In this document: positions 25,290 to 34,114 of the stretch, in pieces
How the letters are laid out: every line of letters starts with the position of its first letter
Position numbering within the stretch: the stretch's first letter is position 1
The notes under the pieces: generated by a model
What the model was told of the DNA's origin: nothing
What the model saw: the letters and a program-made list of their open reading frames with translations, nothing else
The model's database searches: none
Made by a program: the position numbers and the translations under genes
Assembly: GCA_012728095.1 (NCBI GenBank)
Contig: JAAYFU010000030.1
Location: forward strand, 1 to 40,742
DNA from: Clostridiaceae bacterium
Lineage (GTDB): Bacteria > Bacillota > Clostridia > DSM-8532
Direction: 5' to 3'
DNA: 40,742 nucleotides

Positions 25290-26114
25290 CTAATTCCAAT
25301 TTTTAATAATATCGCTGACCAAGCCGGAAAATTTATGTTCAACCTGTTTTCCGGTTTCTATAACCTCTTCGTGACTTAACGGCTGATCCAAGACGCCTGC
25401 CGCCATATTTGTGATACAAGAGATTCCTAAAACTCTCATTCCCATATGTCTTGCCACTATTGCTTCGGGCACGGTTGACATACCCACGGCATCAGCCCCC
25501 ATGGCTCTCAGCGCTTTTATTTCAGCGGGGGACTCGAAAGACGGCCCCTTGCTGTAAGAATATATTCCTTCTTTCAAATCAATACCCAGCTTTTTGGCTG
25601 ATGCAAGCGCAATTTTTCTGAGCTCCCGGTCATAAACGACCGTCATGTCAGGAAAGCGAGGACCTAATTCGTCTATGTTTTCGCCTCTCAAAGGATTCTC
25701 GCAGAAAAGGGAAATATGGTCGGTAATCAGCATCAAATCGCCCGGTTTAAACCCGGTATTGATTCCTCCGGCGGCGTTGGTAATTAACAGGTTTTCTATT
25801 CCCATTCTCTTAAAAACCCGGACTGGAAAGACCACGGCATCCATATCGTTTCCCTCGTAATAATGGAAGCGCCCTTTCATGGCAACAACACTGCGGTTTC
25901 TTACTTTACCAAAGATCAGTTTTCCCTCATGGCCTATGACTGTGGTTCTTGGAAAATGGGGAATTTCTTCGTATGGAATTACAATGCCTTCTTCGATATA
26001 ATCCGCAAGCTTTCCCAACCCTGATCCCAAAATAACCGCGATCTCGGGTGTAAAACCGGCTTTTTCTTTAAGATAATGGGCAGTTTTATCCAGTTTCTCA
26101 ATTATACCAGCCAT
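25290..26114 (-). CDS. punA: Purine-nucleoside phosphorylase
   Basis: This enzyme phosphorolyses purine nucleosides to the free base and (deoxy)ribose-1-phosphate in salvage. The 274-residue protein belongs to the trimeric PNP-I/MTAP class: VILGSGLGKLAD binds phosphate, GRFHYYEGNDM follows, then ITNAAGGINTGFKPGDLMLI, and GADAVGMSTVPEAIVARHMG. The trimeric class usually prefers inosine and guanosine to adenosine. The ATG has AAGGAGG 8 nt upstream. It lies between polC and ahcY on the same strand, each gap filled with repeats, so co-transcription is possible but unproven. Confidence 0.94.
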   Translation of the reverse strand: MAGIIEKLDKTAHYLKEKAGFTPEIAVILGSGLGKLADYIEEGIVIPYEEIPHFPRTTVIGHEGKLIFGKVRNRSVVAMKGRFHYYEGNDMDAVVFPVRVFKRMGIENLLITNAAGGINTGFKPGDLMLITDHISLFCENPLRGENIDELGPRFPDMTVVYDRELRKIALASAKKLGIDLKEGIYSYSKGPSFESPAEIKALRAMGADAVGMSTVPEAIVARHMGMRVLGISCITNMAAGVLDQPLSHEEVIETGKQVEHKFSGLVSDIIKNWN

Positions 26115-26143
26115 ATTAATCCGGCCTCCTTTCCTTAAATTAT

Positions 26144-26287
26144 AGATTCTTCGCTTCGCTTAGAATGACAATTCTTATGTCATCCTGAACGGAACGAAGT
26201 GAATGATCTTATTTGTCAGTATAAAGATTCTTCGCTTCGCTCAGAATGACATTTACAGGTGATTCTTCGCTAACGTTCAGAATGACC
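26144..26287. repeat. Cluster of four interspersed repeats between polC and punA
   Basis: Direct copies lie at 26144-26170, 26224-26252 and 26260-26287, and an inverted copy at 26179-26210. The first direct and the inverted copy face each other across 8 nt and can form a long imperfect hairpin. The third is an exact consensus match (GATTCTTCGCTTCGCTCAGA...). Confidence 0.88.
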
Positions 26288-26308
26288 CTTATAGTATACC
26301 CTATTTTG

Positions 26309-29300
26309 CTAAAACAGAGTCAATTGACTGCTTTCGGCCAAACCTTCAAAACATCCGTGAGCGTCCAGGATTTCAATCACGGCTTTTGACACGCCGGTTT
26401 TCATTTTGAAATCCTCAATCGAAACAAACTCTTCCCCGCTCTTTCTTGCTTCAACAATATTTTTTGCGGCCGCGGCGCCCAGGCCCTGCAATGCCGTGAA
26501 GGGAGGAAGTATTCCCTCATCAGTGATTAAAAACCTCGTCGCATCGGATTTATATAAATCCACCGGCAGGCATTTTATGCCGCGGGCATACATCTCCCTG
26601 GCAACCTCTAAGATTGTCAACAAATCCTTTTCCTTATTGGTGGCCGAGACCCCTTTACGCTCTATTTCTTCGATGGCTCTTACAATTGCGTCCTTACCCC
26701 TGGAAATGATATTGGCGTCAAAGCTGTCAGCCCTTACCGAGAAATAAGTCGCATAAAACGCCTCCGGATAGTAAACCTTGAACCAGGCTATACGAAAAGC
26801 CATCATTACATAGGCCGCAGCATGGGCTTTTGGGAACATGTATTTTATCTTTTTACAGGACTCAATATACCATTGAGGTATTCCCTTTTCAACCATCAGT
26901 TCCTCAAATTCCGGCGTAAGGCCTTTGCCCTTCCTAACGTTTTCCATGATCTTGAAAGCCGCCAGCGGAGGCAAACCGTTCTGAATCAAATAAATCATAA
27001 TATCGTCCCGGGTACATATGACATTTGACAATGTTGCGATATTTGCCTTTATTAAATCCTGGGCATTATTCAACCAAACATCGGTTCCGTGGGACAACCC
27101 CGAAATACGAATAAGTTCGGCAAATGTAGTAGGCTTGGTATCAACCAGCATCTGACGCACAAACCTGGTTCCGAATTCAGGGACCCCGAAGGTTCCCACC
27201 GGGCTGTTAATATCTTCAGGACTTATCCCCAAAGGCTCTGTTCCCGAAAATATACCCATGGTTTTCTTTTCCCCTATGGGTATGGTCTTGGCATCCACGC
27301 CCGTCAAGTCCTCCAGCATGCGTATGACCGTAGGATCATCGTGTCCCAGGATATCCAGCTTAAGGATGCGCCCGCTTATGGAATGATAGTCAAAATGCGT
27401 AGTAATGATATCGGACTCGGGATCATCCGCCGGCCTTTGAATGGGTGTAAAGTCATAAATCTCCTTATTGCGGGGCACAATCATAACCCCGCCGGGATGC
27501 TGGCCGGTCGTTCTTTTAACCCCGGTACATCCGGCGGCAAGGCGCTCGATTTCGGCCCGCGTCCCTACTATATGTTTTTCTTCCAGATAGTTTTTTACAA
27601 ATCCGTAAGCCGTCTTATCGGCGATAGTCGCAATGGTGCCGGCCCTGAAGGTGTAACCCTCGCCGAACAATTCTTCGGTGTATTTATGGGCCCTTGACTG
27701 GTATTCGCCTGAGAAATTGAGATCAATATCCGGCTCCTTGTCCCCGTCAAAGCCTAAAAAGGTTTCAAAAGGAATATCATAACCATCCTTAATAAGGGGT
27801 TCCCCGCAGACGGGGCATGCTTTGTCAGGCAAATCGAATCCACATCCTATATTGACATCTTTGTCGTGGAACTCCGAGTACTTGCATTTCCCGCATCTGT
27901 AATGGGCCGGAAGGGAATTAACTTCGGTTATGCCTATAAGATACGCAACAAAACTTGAGCCTACCGAACCACGGGAGCCGACCAGGTACCCGTCCTCCAG
28001 GGATTTTTTTACAAGTTTCTGGGCAATCATGTACATTACCGAGAAACCGTTCTTGATAATGGAATTCAGTTCCCTGTCAACCCGGGAGCGAACAAGTTCC
28101 GGCGGCGGATCTCCATACAGCTCGGCAACTCTTTTCTCGCTTAAGTTTTTAATCTCTTCCTCAGCGCCTTCCATTTGAGGAGGGAAAGTGCCGTCCGGTA
28201 TAGGCTGAACTACTTCAATACTGTCCGCAATAAGATTCGTATTAGTAACAACCACCTCATATGCTTTTTCCTCGCCCAGGTAAGCAAATTCCTCCAGCAT
28301 CTCCTGGGTGGTTCTGAAATAAATGGGAGCCTGGGCAGAGGCATCCTTGTAACCCTGGCCGGCTTGGAGAATCTCACGATAGATAGCATCATCAGGGTCA
28401 ATGAAGTGAACGTCGCAGGTTGCCACGACAGGTTTATTGAGCCTTTCTCCCACTTCGACAATCCTGCGGTTCAGCTCTCTAAGCTCTTCTTCATCGGCTA
28501 CATCACCCTGCCGGATCATAAAGGCATTATTTCCGACGGGCTGAATCTCAAGATAGTCATAATATGAGGCAATGCGCTCAATTTCTTCCCGGGGCGCGCC
28601 TTTTAGCACAGCCTGGTACAGTTCTCCCGCTTCACAGCCGCTTCCGATAATGAGTCCTTCCCGGTACTTTTCAAAAAGAGATTTCGGGATACGTGGTCTT
28701 TTATAAAAATAGTTGAGGTGACTTTCAGAAATAATCTTATACAAATTTTTAAGACCGGCCTGGTTTTTCACAAGAATAACCGCGTGATATGTATCGCAGT
28801 TCCTGTAATCCAACTCGCCCTTGCTGTTATATATTTCATTGGGTATAAAATATGCTTCAACTCCATACAGCACTTTAATATCCTGGTTATGTTTCTTTTT
28901 AAGTTCCCTGACCGTATCCTGGGCCTCCGGAAATGCCTGAACCACGCCGTGATCCGTAATGGCAACCGCTTTATGCCCCCACTTGGCAGCCCTGTTAATT
29001 AATTCCTTCGCAGGGCTTATAGCGTCAAGCTGGCTCATCTGGGTATGTAAATGAAGCTCTACTCTCTTAACCGGGGCATTATCGGTCCGCATGGTGTTTT
29101 CGGCCTCTACAAGAAGGATATCCCGGGCTAATATGACCGGCTCCCTGGCAAACATATCATATTGCACTTCGCCGCTTAAACGCACGTACCGACCTTTAAC
29201 AAGCTTTTCCGAAATAGTCTTAAGTTCTTCTTCGCCAGGGAAAAGCTTGCATGTTAAGGAGAACGTAAAATCGGTTATATCGAACGTATAAAGAATTCTT

Positions 29301-30118
29301 CCGGTTTTTAATGTCCTTTGTTCCGCCTTCAGAATCTGCCCCTCAATGGTAACCATACCCGAATTTATGTCCACCTGGTTCATTTTGATGACCGGACCCT
29401 TTATTCCTTTACCATAAATGAGATTGGGATCCTTAATGGCAGCGTTTGACTTTTTAGAGCCGTTTTTTCCGGTCCCGTTCGGCTTTGAAGGCTCAGGCGC
29501 ATTTTGTATTTTTTCATTTGCACGTTTTGCCGCATCCTCGGAAACCGACGATATCATCTCAGAAACAATGCGGGCTTCTTCTTCCTGTTTTTTTTCAAGA
29601 TAATCATCGGTGTCTTCACATTGTTCAGAATCAATAAATTTCACCGTTACAACTTTCCGGAAAAGATCCAGCATGGCCTGTTCCATCAAGCCTCCCACTC
29701 CGGCGGCTGAGAGGATGGAAGAAGCCTGGTTTTTCAAATATACGTTCATGAATCGTCCTGAAAAGCATATTTCAGCATCTTCAACAAAGTGATAAAAATG
29801 CTTCTTATCAGATTTGACCCTGGCAAAAAGCAACTCTTTCTGCCATTGTTCCAATTCTTCGTTAATTGGGATATTAAAACCCGGACAAATCTTTACACTT
29901 ATTCCCAGGTTGTCGGAAATAGTTCTTTCCAAACATTCAATCTGTTCCGGCCGTACACAGTCATAGCATTCTATATTAAGTTCCATTTTTTTATCTGACT
30001 TGTGATAACAGAGATTGGTAATACAGGCCCGCGCGAAAGCCTCTTCCAGCTTCTGATTTTTTATTACGCCTTTAAACGCCTCTACAAGCAGGGCTTTGTT
30101 GAGAACGCCTTTATCCAT
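26309..30118 (-). CDS. polC: DNA polymerase III alpha subunit, Gram-positive type PolC, without exonuclease domain
   Basis: PolC is the main replicative polymerase of low-GC Gram-positives. The 1269-residue protein has the PolC N-terminal region (1-220), an OB fold (about 240-340), a PHP domain beginning with VELHLH at 353, a four-Cys zinc segment (CGKC...CPVCG), the catalytic Asp pair in EPDIDLNFSGEYQ, and a C-terminal clamp-binding peptide QLTLF. In typical PolC (about 1430 residues) a DnaQ-like 3'-5' exonuclease of about 170 residues interrupts the PHP domain. Here residues 424-445 run straight from YGVEAYFIPN to CDTYHAVILV, and no FDVETTG motif exists anywhere. The frame is intact. The ATG follows GAGGAAG. 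Confidence 0.96.
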   Translation of the reverse strand: MDKGVLNKALLVEAFKGVIKNQKLEEAFARACITNLCYHKSDKKMELNIECYDCVRPEQIECLERTISDNLGISVKICPGFNIPINEELEQWQKELLFARVKSDKKHFYHFVEDAEICFSGRFMNVYLKNQASSILSAAGVGGLMEQAMLDLFRKVVTVKFIDSEQCEDTDDYLEKKQEEEARIVSEMISSVSEDAAKRANEKIQNAPEPSKPNGTGKNGSKKSNAAIKDPNLIYGKGIKGPVIKMNQVDINSGMVTIEGQILKAEQRTLKTGRILYTFDITDFTFSLTCKLFPGEEELKTISEKLVKGRYVRLSGEVQYDMFAREPVILARDILLVEAENTMRTDNAPVKRVELHLHTQMSQLDAISPAKELINRAAKWGHKAVAITDHGVVQAFPEAQDTVRELKKKHNQDIKVLYGVEAYFIPNEIYNSKGELDYRNCDTYHAVILVKNQAGLKNLYKIISESHLNYFYKRPRIPKSLFEKYREGLIIGSGCEAGELYQAVLKGAPREEIERIASYYDYLEIQPVGNNAFMIRQGDVADEEELRELNRRIVEVGERLNKPVVATCDVHFIDPDDAIYREILQAGQGYKDASAQAPIYFRTTQEMLEEFAYLGEEKAYEVVVTNTNLIADSIEVVQPIPDGTFPPQMEGAEEEIKNLSEKRVAELYGDPPPELVRSRVDRELNSIIKNGFSVMYMIAQKLVKKSLEDGYLVGSRGSVGSSFVAYLIGITEVNSLPAHYRCGKCKYSEFHDKDVNIGCGFDLPDKACPVCGEPLIKDGYDIPFETFLGFDGDKEPDIDLNFSGEYQSRAHKYTEELFGEGYTFRAGTIATIADKTAYGFVKNYLEEKHIVGTRAEIERLAAGCTGVKRTTGQHPGGVMIVPRNKEIYDFTPIQRPADDPESDIITTHFDYHSISGRILKLDILGHDDPTVIRMLEDLTGVDAKTIPIGEKKTMGIFSGTEPLGISPEDINSPVGTFGVPEFGTRFVRQMLVDTKPTTFAELIRISGLSHGTDVWLNNAQDLIKANIATLSNVICTRDDIMIYLIQNGLPPLAAFKIMENVRKGKGLTPEFEELMVEKGIPQWYIESCKKIKYMFPKAHAAAYVMMAFRIAWFKVYYPEAFYATYFSVRADSFDANIISRGKDAIVRAIEEIERKGVSATNKEKDLLTILEVAREMYARGIKCLPVDLYKSDATRFLITDEGILPPFTALQGLGAAAAKNIVEARKSGEEFVSIEDFKMKTGVSKAVIEILDAHGCFEGLAESSQLTLF

Positions 30119-30289
30119 TATGTACTTCCTCTCGTACTCCTAATAATTTATCAGGTAAAGTTTTAAGAACAGATAAAAATCTTAGTTTAAATCAGCATAG
30201 ATATATTCTAACATAGCGTGAAATTATAAAACAGGAAAAAGCAAGAAAAAAACTTTAGAGTTATTTATTTATAAGCATCCGATACATGT

Positions 30290-30318
30290 AAAAACAGCCT
30301 GAAGACTTTTCCCGGCTG
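30290..30318 (-). terminator. Probable terminator after lepB
   Basis: CAGCC (30295-30299) pairs with GGCTG (30314-30318), with a possible inner GAA/TTC extension, followed on the minus strand by TTTTT. It lies 9 nt past the lepB stop. The rest of the 208-bp gap up to polC is AT-rich and shows no clear promoter. Confidence 0.5.
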
Positions 30319-30326
30319 AATTCTGC

Positions 30327-30908
30327 CTATTTTACAACCCCTACTCTTGTAAAGGGATAGATTCTTATCCAGCATTTTCCCGTAATCCTGTCTTCCTTTA
30401 TCGGACCGAAAGCCCTGCTGTCATAGCTTTCTTCAGGCAGCCTGTTATCTCCGATGACATAAACACAACCTTCGGGAACAATCATATCTGAGTACAGTGT
30501 ATTGTCAATTTGGGTTTCCACATTGTTGGCATAATCTTCGATAAGCACTAAGCCATCAACAAACACTTTTCCGTCGCGTATTTCAATATGCTGGTTTTCT
30601 GTGGCTATCACCCGCTTTACGGCAAATTTCCTGTTTTTTCCTCCCAGAATTTCAGGTATTCTTAGGCTCACAATATCTCCCTGTTCAATTTTGCCGAAAC
30701 GGGGCGTAATGCTCTCAAAGATTACAACATCGCCGTCTCTTAATGTCGGTGACATGGAGGAGCCGACTATAATACCGGGTCTGCCTATGAAATCTGCCAC
30801 TGTAAGCCCTATTGACACTGCAATTATAATAAACAAAATCAAAGACTTTATCTTTCCGAATATATACGAAATCTGTGCTGTTATTTCTCCGGATAAATCC
30901 TTATTCAC
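30327..30908 (-). CDS. lepB: Signal peptidase I
   Basis: Signal peptidase I removes signal peptides from secreted proteins at the outer face of the membrane. The 193-residue protein has one N-terminal membrane helix (about 19-38), the nucleophile Ser in GSSMSPTLRDGD, the general-base Lys in FAVKRVIA, and the C-terminal box VIGDNR...SYDSRAFG. The start is a GTG at 30908 that overlaps the aspS stop by 8 nt, with GGTGG upstream; this replaces 21 spurious residues of the longer frame. Coupling of a signal peptidase to tRNA-synthetase genes is unusual but well supported here by the overlap. Confidence 0.93.
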   Translation of the reverse strand: MNKDLSGEITAQISYIFGKIKSLILFIIIAVSIGLTVADFIGRPGIIVGSSMSPTLRDGDVVIFESITPRFGKIEQGDIVSLRIPEILGGKNRKFAVKRVIATENQHIEIRDGKVFVDGLVLIEDYANNVETQIDNTLYSDMIVPEGCVYVIGDNRLPEESYDSRAFGPIKEDRITGKCWIRIYPFTRVGVVK

Positions 30909-32685
30909 TTTTCGCCACCGTCTTAATGTAAAGCTCTTCAAGTTGCTTGTCATCAACATAATCGGGGGCATTTGTCATAAGATCAGCAGCAGTCTGAACT
31001 TTCGGGAAAGCAATAACATCCCTGATATTGTCTGTTTTGGCAAGCAGCATAACCAGCCTGTCAAGACCGAAAGCCAAACCTCCGTGGGGCGGCGTGCCAT
31101 ACTTGAAGGCTTCCAGTAAAAAGCCAAACCGTTCTTTAGCCTGCTCATCGGTAAACCCGATTACATTAAACATCTTTTTCTGTAGTTCCTGGTTATGGAT
31201 ACGTATACTTCCCCCGCCTACTTCATAGCCGTTAATGATAATATCATACGCCTTGGCCCTTACTCTTGCGGGGTCGGTATCAAGGTACTCAATATCCTCA
31301 TCCATGGGCGATGTAAACGGATGGTGTTTCGCAACCCAGCGTTGTTCTTCCTCATCCCATTCCAAGAGTGGAAAATCGGTAACCCATAATACATCATAAC
31401 GGTTTTTGTCTATAAGATTGAGTTTTTCGCCAAGGTGCAGGCGCAAATGGCCCAAAGAATCACAAACTATCTCATCCTTGTCAGCCACAAACAGGAGTAA
31501 ATCGCCTTTTTCGGCCTTTGTTCTCTCCAGTATCCTGTTTGTTTCTTCCTCCGACATGAATTTAGCGATTGGCGACCTTAGCCCTCCCTCTTCCACGACA
31601 ATCCAGGCTAAACCTTTCGCTTTATAGGTTTTTACCACCTCTGCCAAAGCGTCTATTTCTTTTCTTGAAAATGAACCGCCACCTTTGGCATTGAGGGCGC
31701 GGACGCTTCCACCGTTTGCTATTGCGTCGCTGAAAACCTTAAATCCCGAATTTACGACTATATCAGATAAGTCTATAAGTTCCATGCCGAAACGTGTATC
31801 AGGCTTGTCCGAGCCATAACGGGTCATAGCCTCACGGAAACTGAGCCTTTTAAAAGGCATGGGTATATCAATATCCAGGAGTTCCTTAAATAACCTGTTT
31901 ATAAAACCTTCGTTCACCTTTATGACATCATCCACATCAACAAAGCTCATTTCAAGGTCAATCTGAGTAAACTCGGGCTGGCGGTCAGCCCTTAAATCCT
32001 CATCCCTGAAGCACTTGGTAATCTGCATGTAACGGTCGTACCCGGCCACCATCAAAAGCTGCTTGAACAATTGGGGAGACTGAGGAAGCGCGTAAAACTT
32101 TCCGGGATGAACACGACTTGGAACCAGGTAGTCCCGGGCACCCTCGGGAGTGCTTCTTCCAAGTACCGGCGTCTCAATCTCATAAAAACCGTTTTCGTCA
32201 AAATAGTCCCGGGCGATTTTCGCGACCCTGTGGCGCAGCATCAGGTTTTTTTGAAGATTCGGCCTTCTTAAGTCCAGGTACCTGTATTTTAGTCTCAACG
32301 CTTCGCTGGCGTGAACATCCTCTTCAATGTGGAAGGGAGGAGTCTCGCTCTTGTTTAATATTCTGAGTTCTGTTGCAATAACCTCCAACTCTCCCGTAGG
32401 CATATTGGGATTAACGGCCTCAGGACTTCTTAAGGCCAAGGTTCCTCTTACCGCCAGAACGTATTCGCTTCTGACCTGAAGGGCTTTCTCATGCAATTCA
32501 GGATTGGTTTCGCTGTTAAAAACCACCTGCATGATACCGCTTCTGTCTCTTAATGTTATAAAAACCAGGGCTCCCAGATCTCTTCTTCTTTGGACCCAAC
32601 CCATTAATACAACTTCTTTGCCGGTATCGGCAACAGTAAGTTCACCGCATCTATGAGTTCTTTTCATCCCTCGCATAGTTTCCAT
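30901..32685 (-). CDS. aspS: Aspartyl-tRNA synthetase
   Basis: AspRS charges tRNA-Asp with aspartate. The 594-residue, bacterial-type class II enzyme has the N-terminal OB anticodon-binding fold (RTHRCGEL...GWVQRRRDLGALVFITLRDRSG), motif 2 with CFRDEDLRADRQPEFTQID, the bacterial GAD insertion (around KGGGSFSRKEID), and motif 3 GLAFGLDRLVMLL. The ATG at 32685 is placed by GGAGGA, since the TTG at the frame's limit overlaps that site. It follows hisS by 20 bp, a common pairing in Firmicutes. Whether it is discriminating or also charges tRNA-Asn cannot be read with confidence. Confidence 0.97.
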   Translation of the reverse strand: METMRGMKRTHRCGELTVADTGKEVVLMGWVQRRRDLGALVFITLRDRSGIMQVVFNSETNPELHEKALQVRSEYVLAVRGTLALRSPEAVNPNMPTGELEVIATELRILNKSETPPFHIEEDVHASEALRLKYRYLDLRRPNLQKNLMLRHRVAKIARDYFDENGFYEIETPVLGRSTPEGARDYLVPSRVHPGKFYALPQSPQLFKQLLMVAGYDRYMQITKCFRDEDLRADRQPEFTQIDLEMSFVDVDDVIKVNEGFINRLFKELLDIDIPMPFKRLSFREAMTRYGSDKPDTRFGMELIDLSDIVVNSGFKVFSDAIANGGSVRALNAKGGGSFSRKEIDALAEVVKTYKAKGLAWIVVEEGGLRSPIAKFMSEEETNRILERTKAEKGDLLLFVADKDEIVCDSLGHLRLHLGEKLNLIDKNRYDVLWVTDFPLLEWDEEEQRWVAKHHPFTSPMDEDIEYLDTDPARVRAKAYDIIINGYEVGGGSIRIHNQELQKKMFNVIGFTDEQAKERFGFLLEAFKYGTPPHGGLAFGLDRLVMLLAKTDNIRDVIAFPKVQTAADLMTNAPDYVDDKQLEELYIKTVAKSE

Positions 32686-32705
32686 ATAAAAATCCTCCAA
32701 GCGTT

Positions 32706-33968
32706 TCAGCCTTTAATTTTTAACAACCTGTCAATGAGGGTATCAAGGCTGATATCCTTAACCTCTCCGGTTTTCATGTCCTTAAGCTGAGCCTTGTTGC
32801 TTTCAATTTCATTGTCTCCCAGGATAAGCGTATAACGGACACCAAGCTTATTGGCATATTTCATCTGGGCTTTTACGCTCCTGCCCATTATATCCTTTAT
32901 GCAGTAGATATTATTCTTTCGAAGCTGCCAGGCTAATTTTTCGCTTACAGGCCCGGCCTTTTCGCCTATCGACCCGATATATATATCAGGTGTCTCAGGC
33001 TCAGGGAAAATTATTCCCTGGCTATTCATCTCCAGGAGCAGCCTCTCTACACCAAGAGCGAATCCTACTCCAGGTGTCGGGGCTCCGCCGCAGGCCTCCA
33101 CCAGGCCATCATAGCGGCCCCCGCCGCAAACTGTGCCCTGGGTTCCTATGTTTTCAGACACAAACTCAAACACGGTTCTCGTATAATAGTCAAGGCCCCG
33201 CACTATATTCTTGTCTATATCATAATGAATATCAATAGTCTCCAGCTTTTTTAACACCTGGTTAAAGTGTTCCCGGCATTCATCGCAAATATGGTCCAGT
33301 AGCGCCGGAGCTTCTATAAGATGTTTCTTGCAGGACTCCTCTTTACAATCCAAGATACGCATGGGATTTCTTTCATAGCGTGTCTTGCAGGTATCGCACA
33401 TATCCCCTATCTTATCGGAAAGATAACTCTTTAACAGTTGATTGTAGGCACTTCTGCACTTAGGGCAGCCTATGCTGTTCAAGTTGAGTTTCAGGTTCTT
33501 TATGCCCAGCCTTTCAAAGAACAGCGAAAGAATTGATATTACCTCGACATCGGCAGCCGGATCAGCAGCGCCCAACAGTTCGACGCCAAACTGATGGAAC
33601 TCACGGTAACGGCCTTTCTGCACATTTTCATATCTATAGGCCGTAATTTGATAAAAAAGCTTTACAGGCTGAGGCAATGAAGACATTCCGTGTTCTATAT
33701 AGCTTCTGACCACACCTGCCGTTCCTTCCGGCCTCAGTGTAATGCTTCGTCCACCTTTATCTTCAAAAGTATACATCTCTTTTTGAACTACATCAGTGGT
33801 ATCACCTACTCCCCGCTGAAAAAGCTCGGTATACTCAAATACAGGAAGACGAATCTCTTTGTATCCGAATTTCTTGCAAACATCCGCAAATTCTTTTTCA
33901 ACATAAGTCCATTGATTTATATCCTGCGGCAAGATATCCCTGGTTCCTTTAGGCGCCTGAATAGGCAT
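32706..33968 (-). CDS. hisS: Histidyl-tRNA synthetase
   Basis: HisRS charges tRNA-His. The 420-residue class II enzyme has APKGTRDILP at the N-terminus, motif 2 around YRYENVQKGRYREFHQFGVE, the histidine-binding motifs RGLDYYTRTVFEF and GGGRYDGL, and the C-terminal anticodon-binding domain. It also carries a Cys-rich segment in the insertion domain (CPKCRSAY, CDTCKTRY, CKEESCKKH, CDEC), suggesting a bound zinc as in some clostridial HisRS. The ATG has GGAGTG. It is first in the hisS-aspS-lepB unit. The 5' leader is too short for a T-box and contains only a small hairpin. Confidence 0.97.
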   Translation of the reverse strand: MPIQAPKGTRDILPQDINQWTYVEKEFADVCKKFGYKEIRLPVFEYTELFQRGVGDTTDVVQKEMYTFEDKGGRSITLRPEGTAGVVRSYIEHGMSSLPQPVKLFYQITAYRYENVQKGRYREFHQFGVELLGAADPAADVEVISILSLFFERLGIKNLKLNLNSIGCPKCRSAYNQLLKSYLSDKIGDMCDTCKTRYERNPMRILDCKEESCKKHLIEAPALLDHICDECREHFNQVLKKLETIDIHYDIDKNIVRGLDYYTRTVFEFVSENIGTQGTVCGGGRYDGLVEACGGAPTPGVGFALGVERLLLEMNSQGIIFPEPETPDIYIGSIGEKAGPVSEKLAWQLRKNNIYCIKDIMGRSVKAQMKYANKLGVRYTLILGDNEIESNKAQLKDMKTGEVKDISLDTLIDRLLKIKG

Positions 33969-33990
33969 ACGACTTCACTCCTATCGGTGC

Positions 33991-34077
33991 TTCGCTATAT
34001 ATGTAGCGAAACATTGCCCTTTTAATCCCTTTTTAATCCATAGATGTAATTGTAATCATTGGGTTATTGGTTGTCAA
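33991..34077 (-). promoter_or_regulatory. hisS promoter and leader hairpin
   Basis: On the minus strand TTGACA (34072-34077), a 17-bp spacer and TACAAT (34049-34054) form a near-perfect sigma-A promoter, starting transcription about 70 nt ahead of hisS. The leader contains a perfect 7-bp hairpin (TTCGCTA at 33991-33997 with TAGCGAA at 34004-34010) just before the ribosome binding site. No T-box signature or terminator stem is present. Confidence 0.8.
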
Positions 34078-34114
34078 TAAAAGCATTTCAGGGGTGGAAT
34101 AAACCATTGAACAG

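Noticed and set aside
27089..27697. Plus-strand 202-codon open frame opposite polC
   Set aside because: Long frames on the reverse of GC-richer conserved genes are expected; the protein has no recognisable motifs.
33969..34114. T-box riboswitch upstream of hisS
   Set aside because: The promoter-to-start distance is only about 80 nt, and neither the T-box core nor a terminator/antiterminator pair is present; only a 7-bp hairpin is seen.
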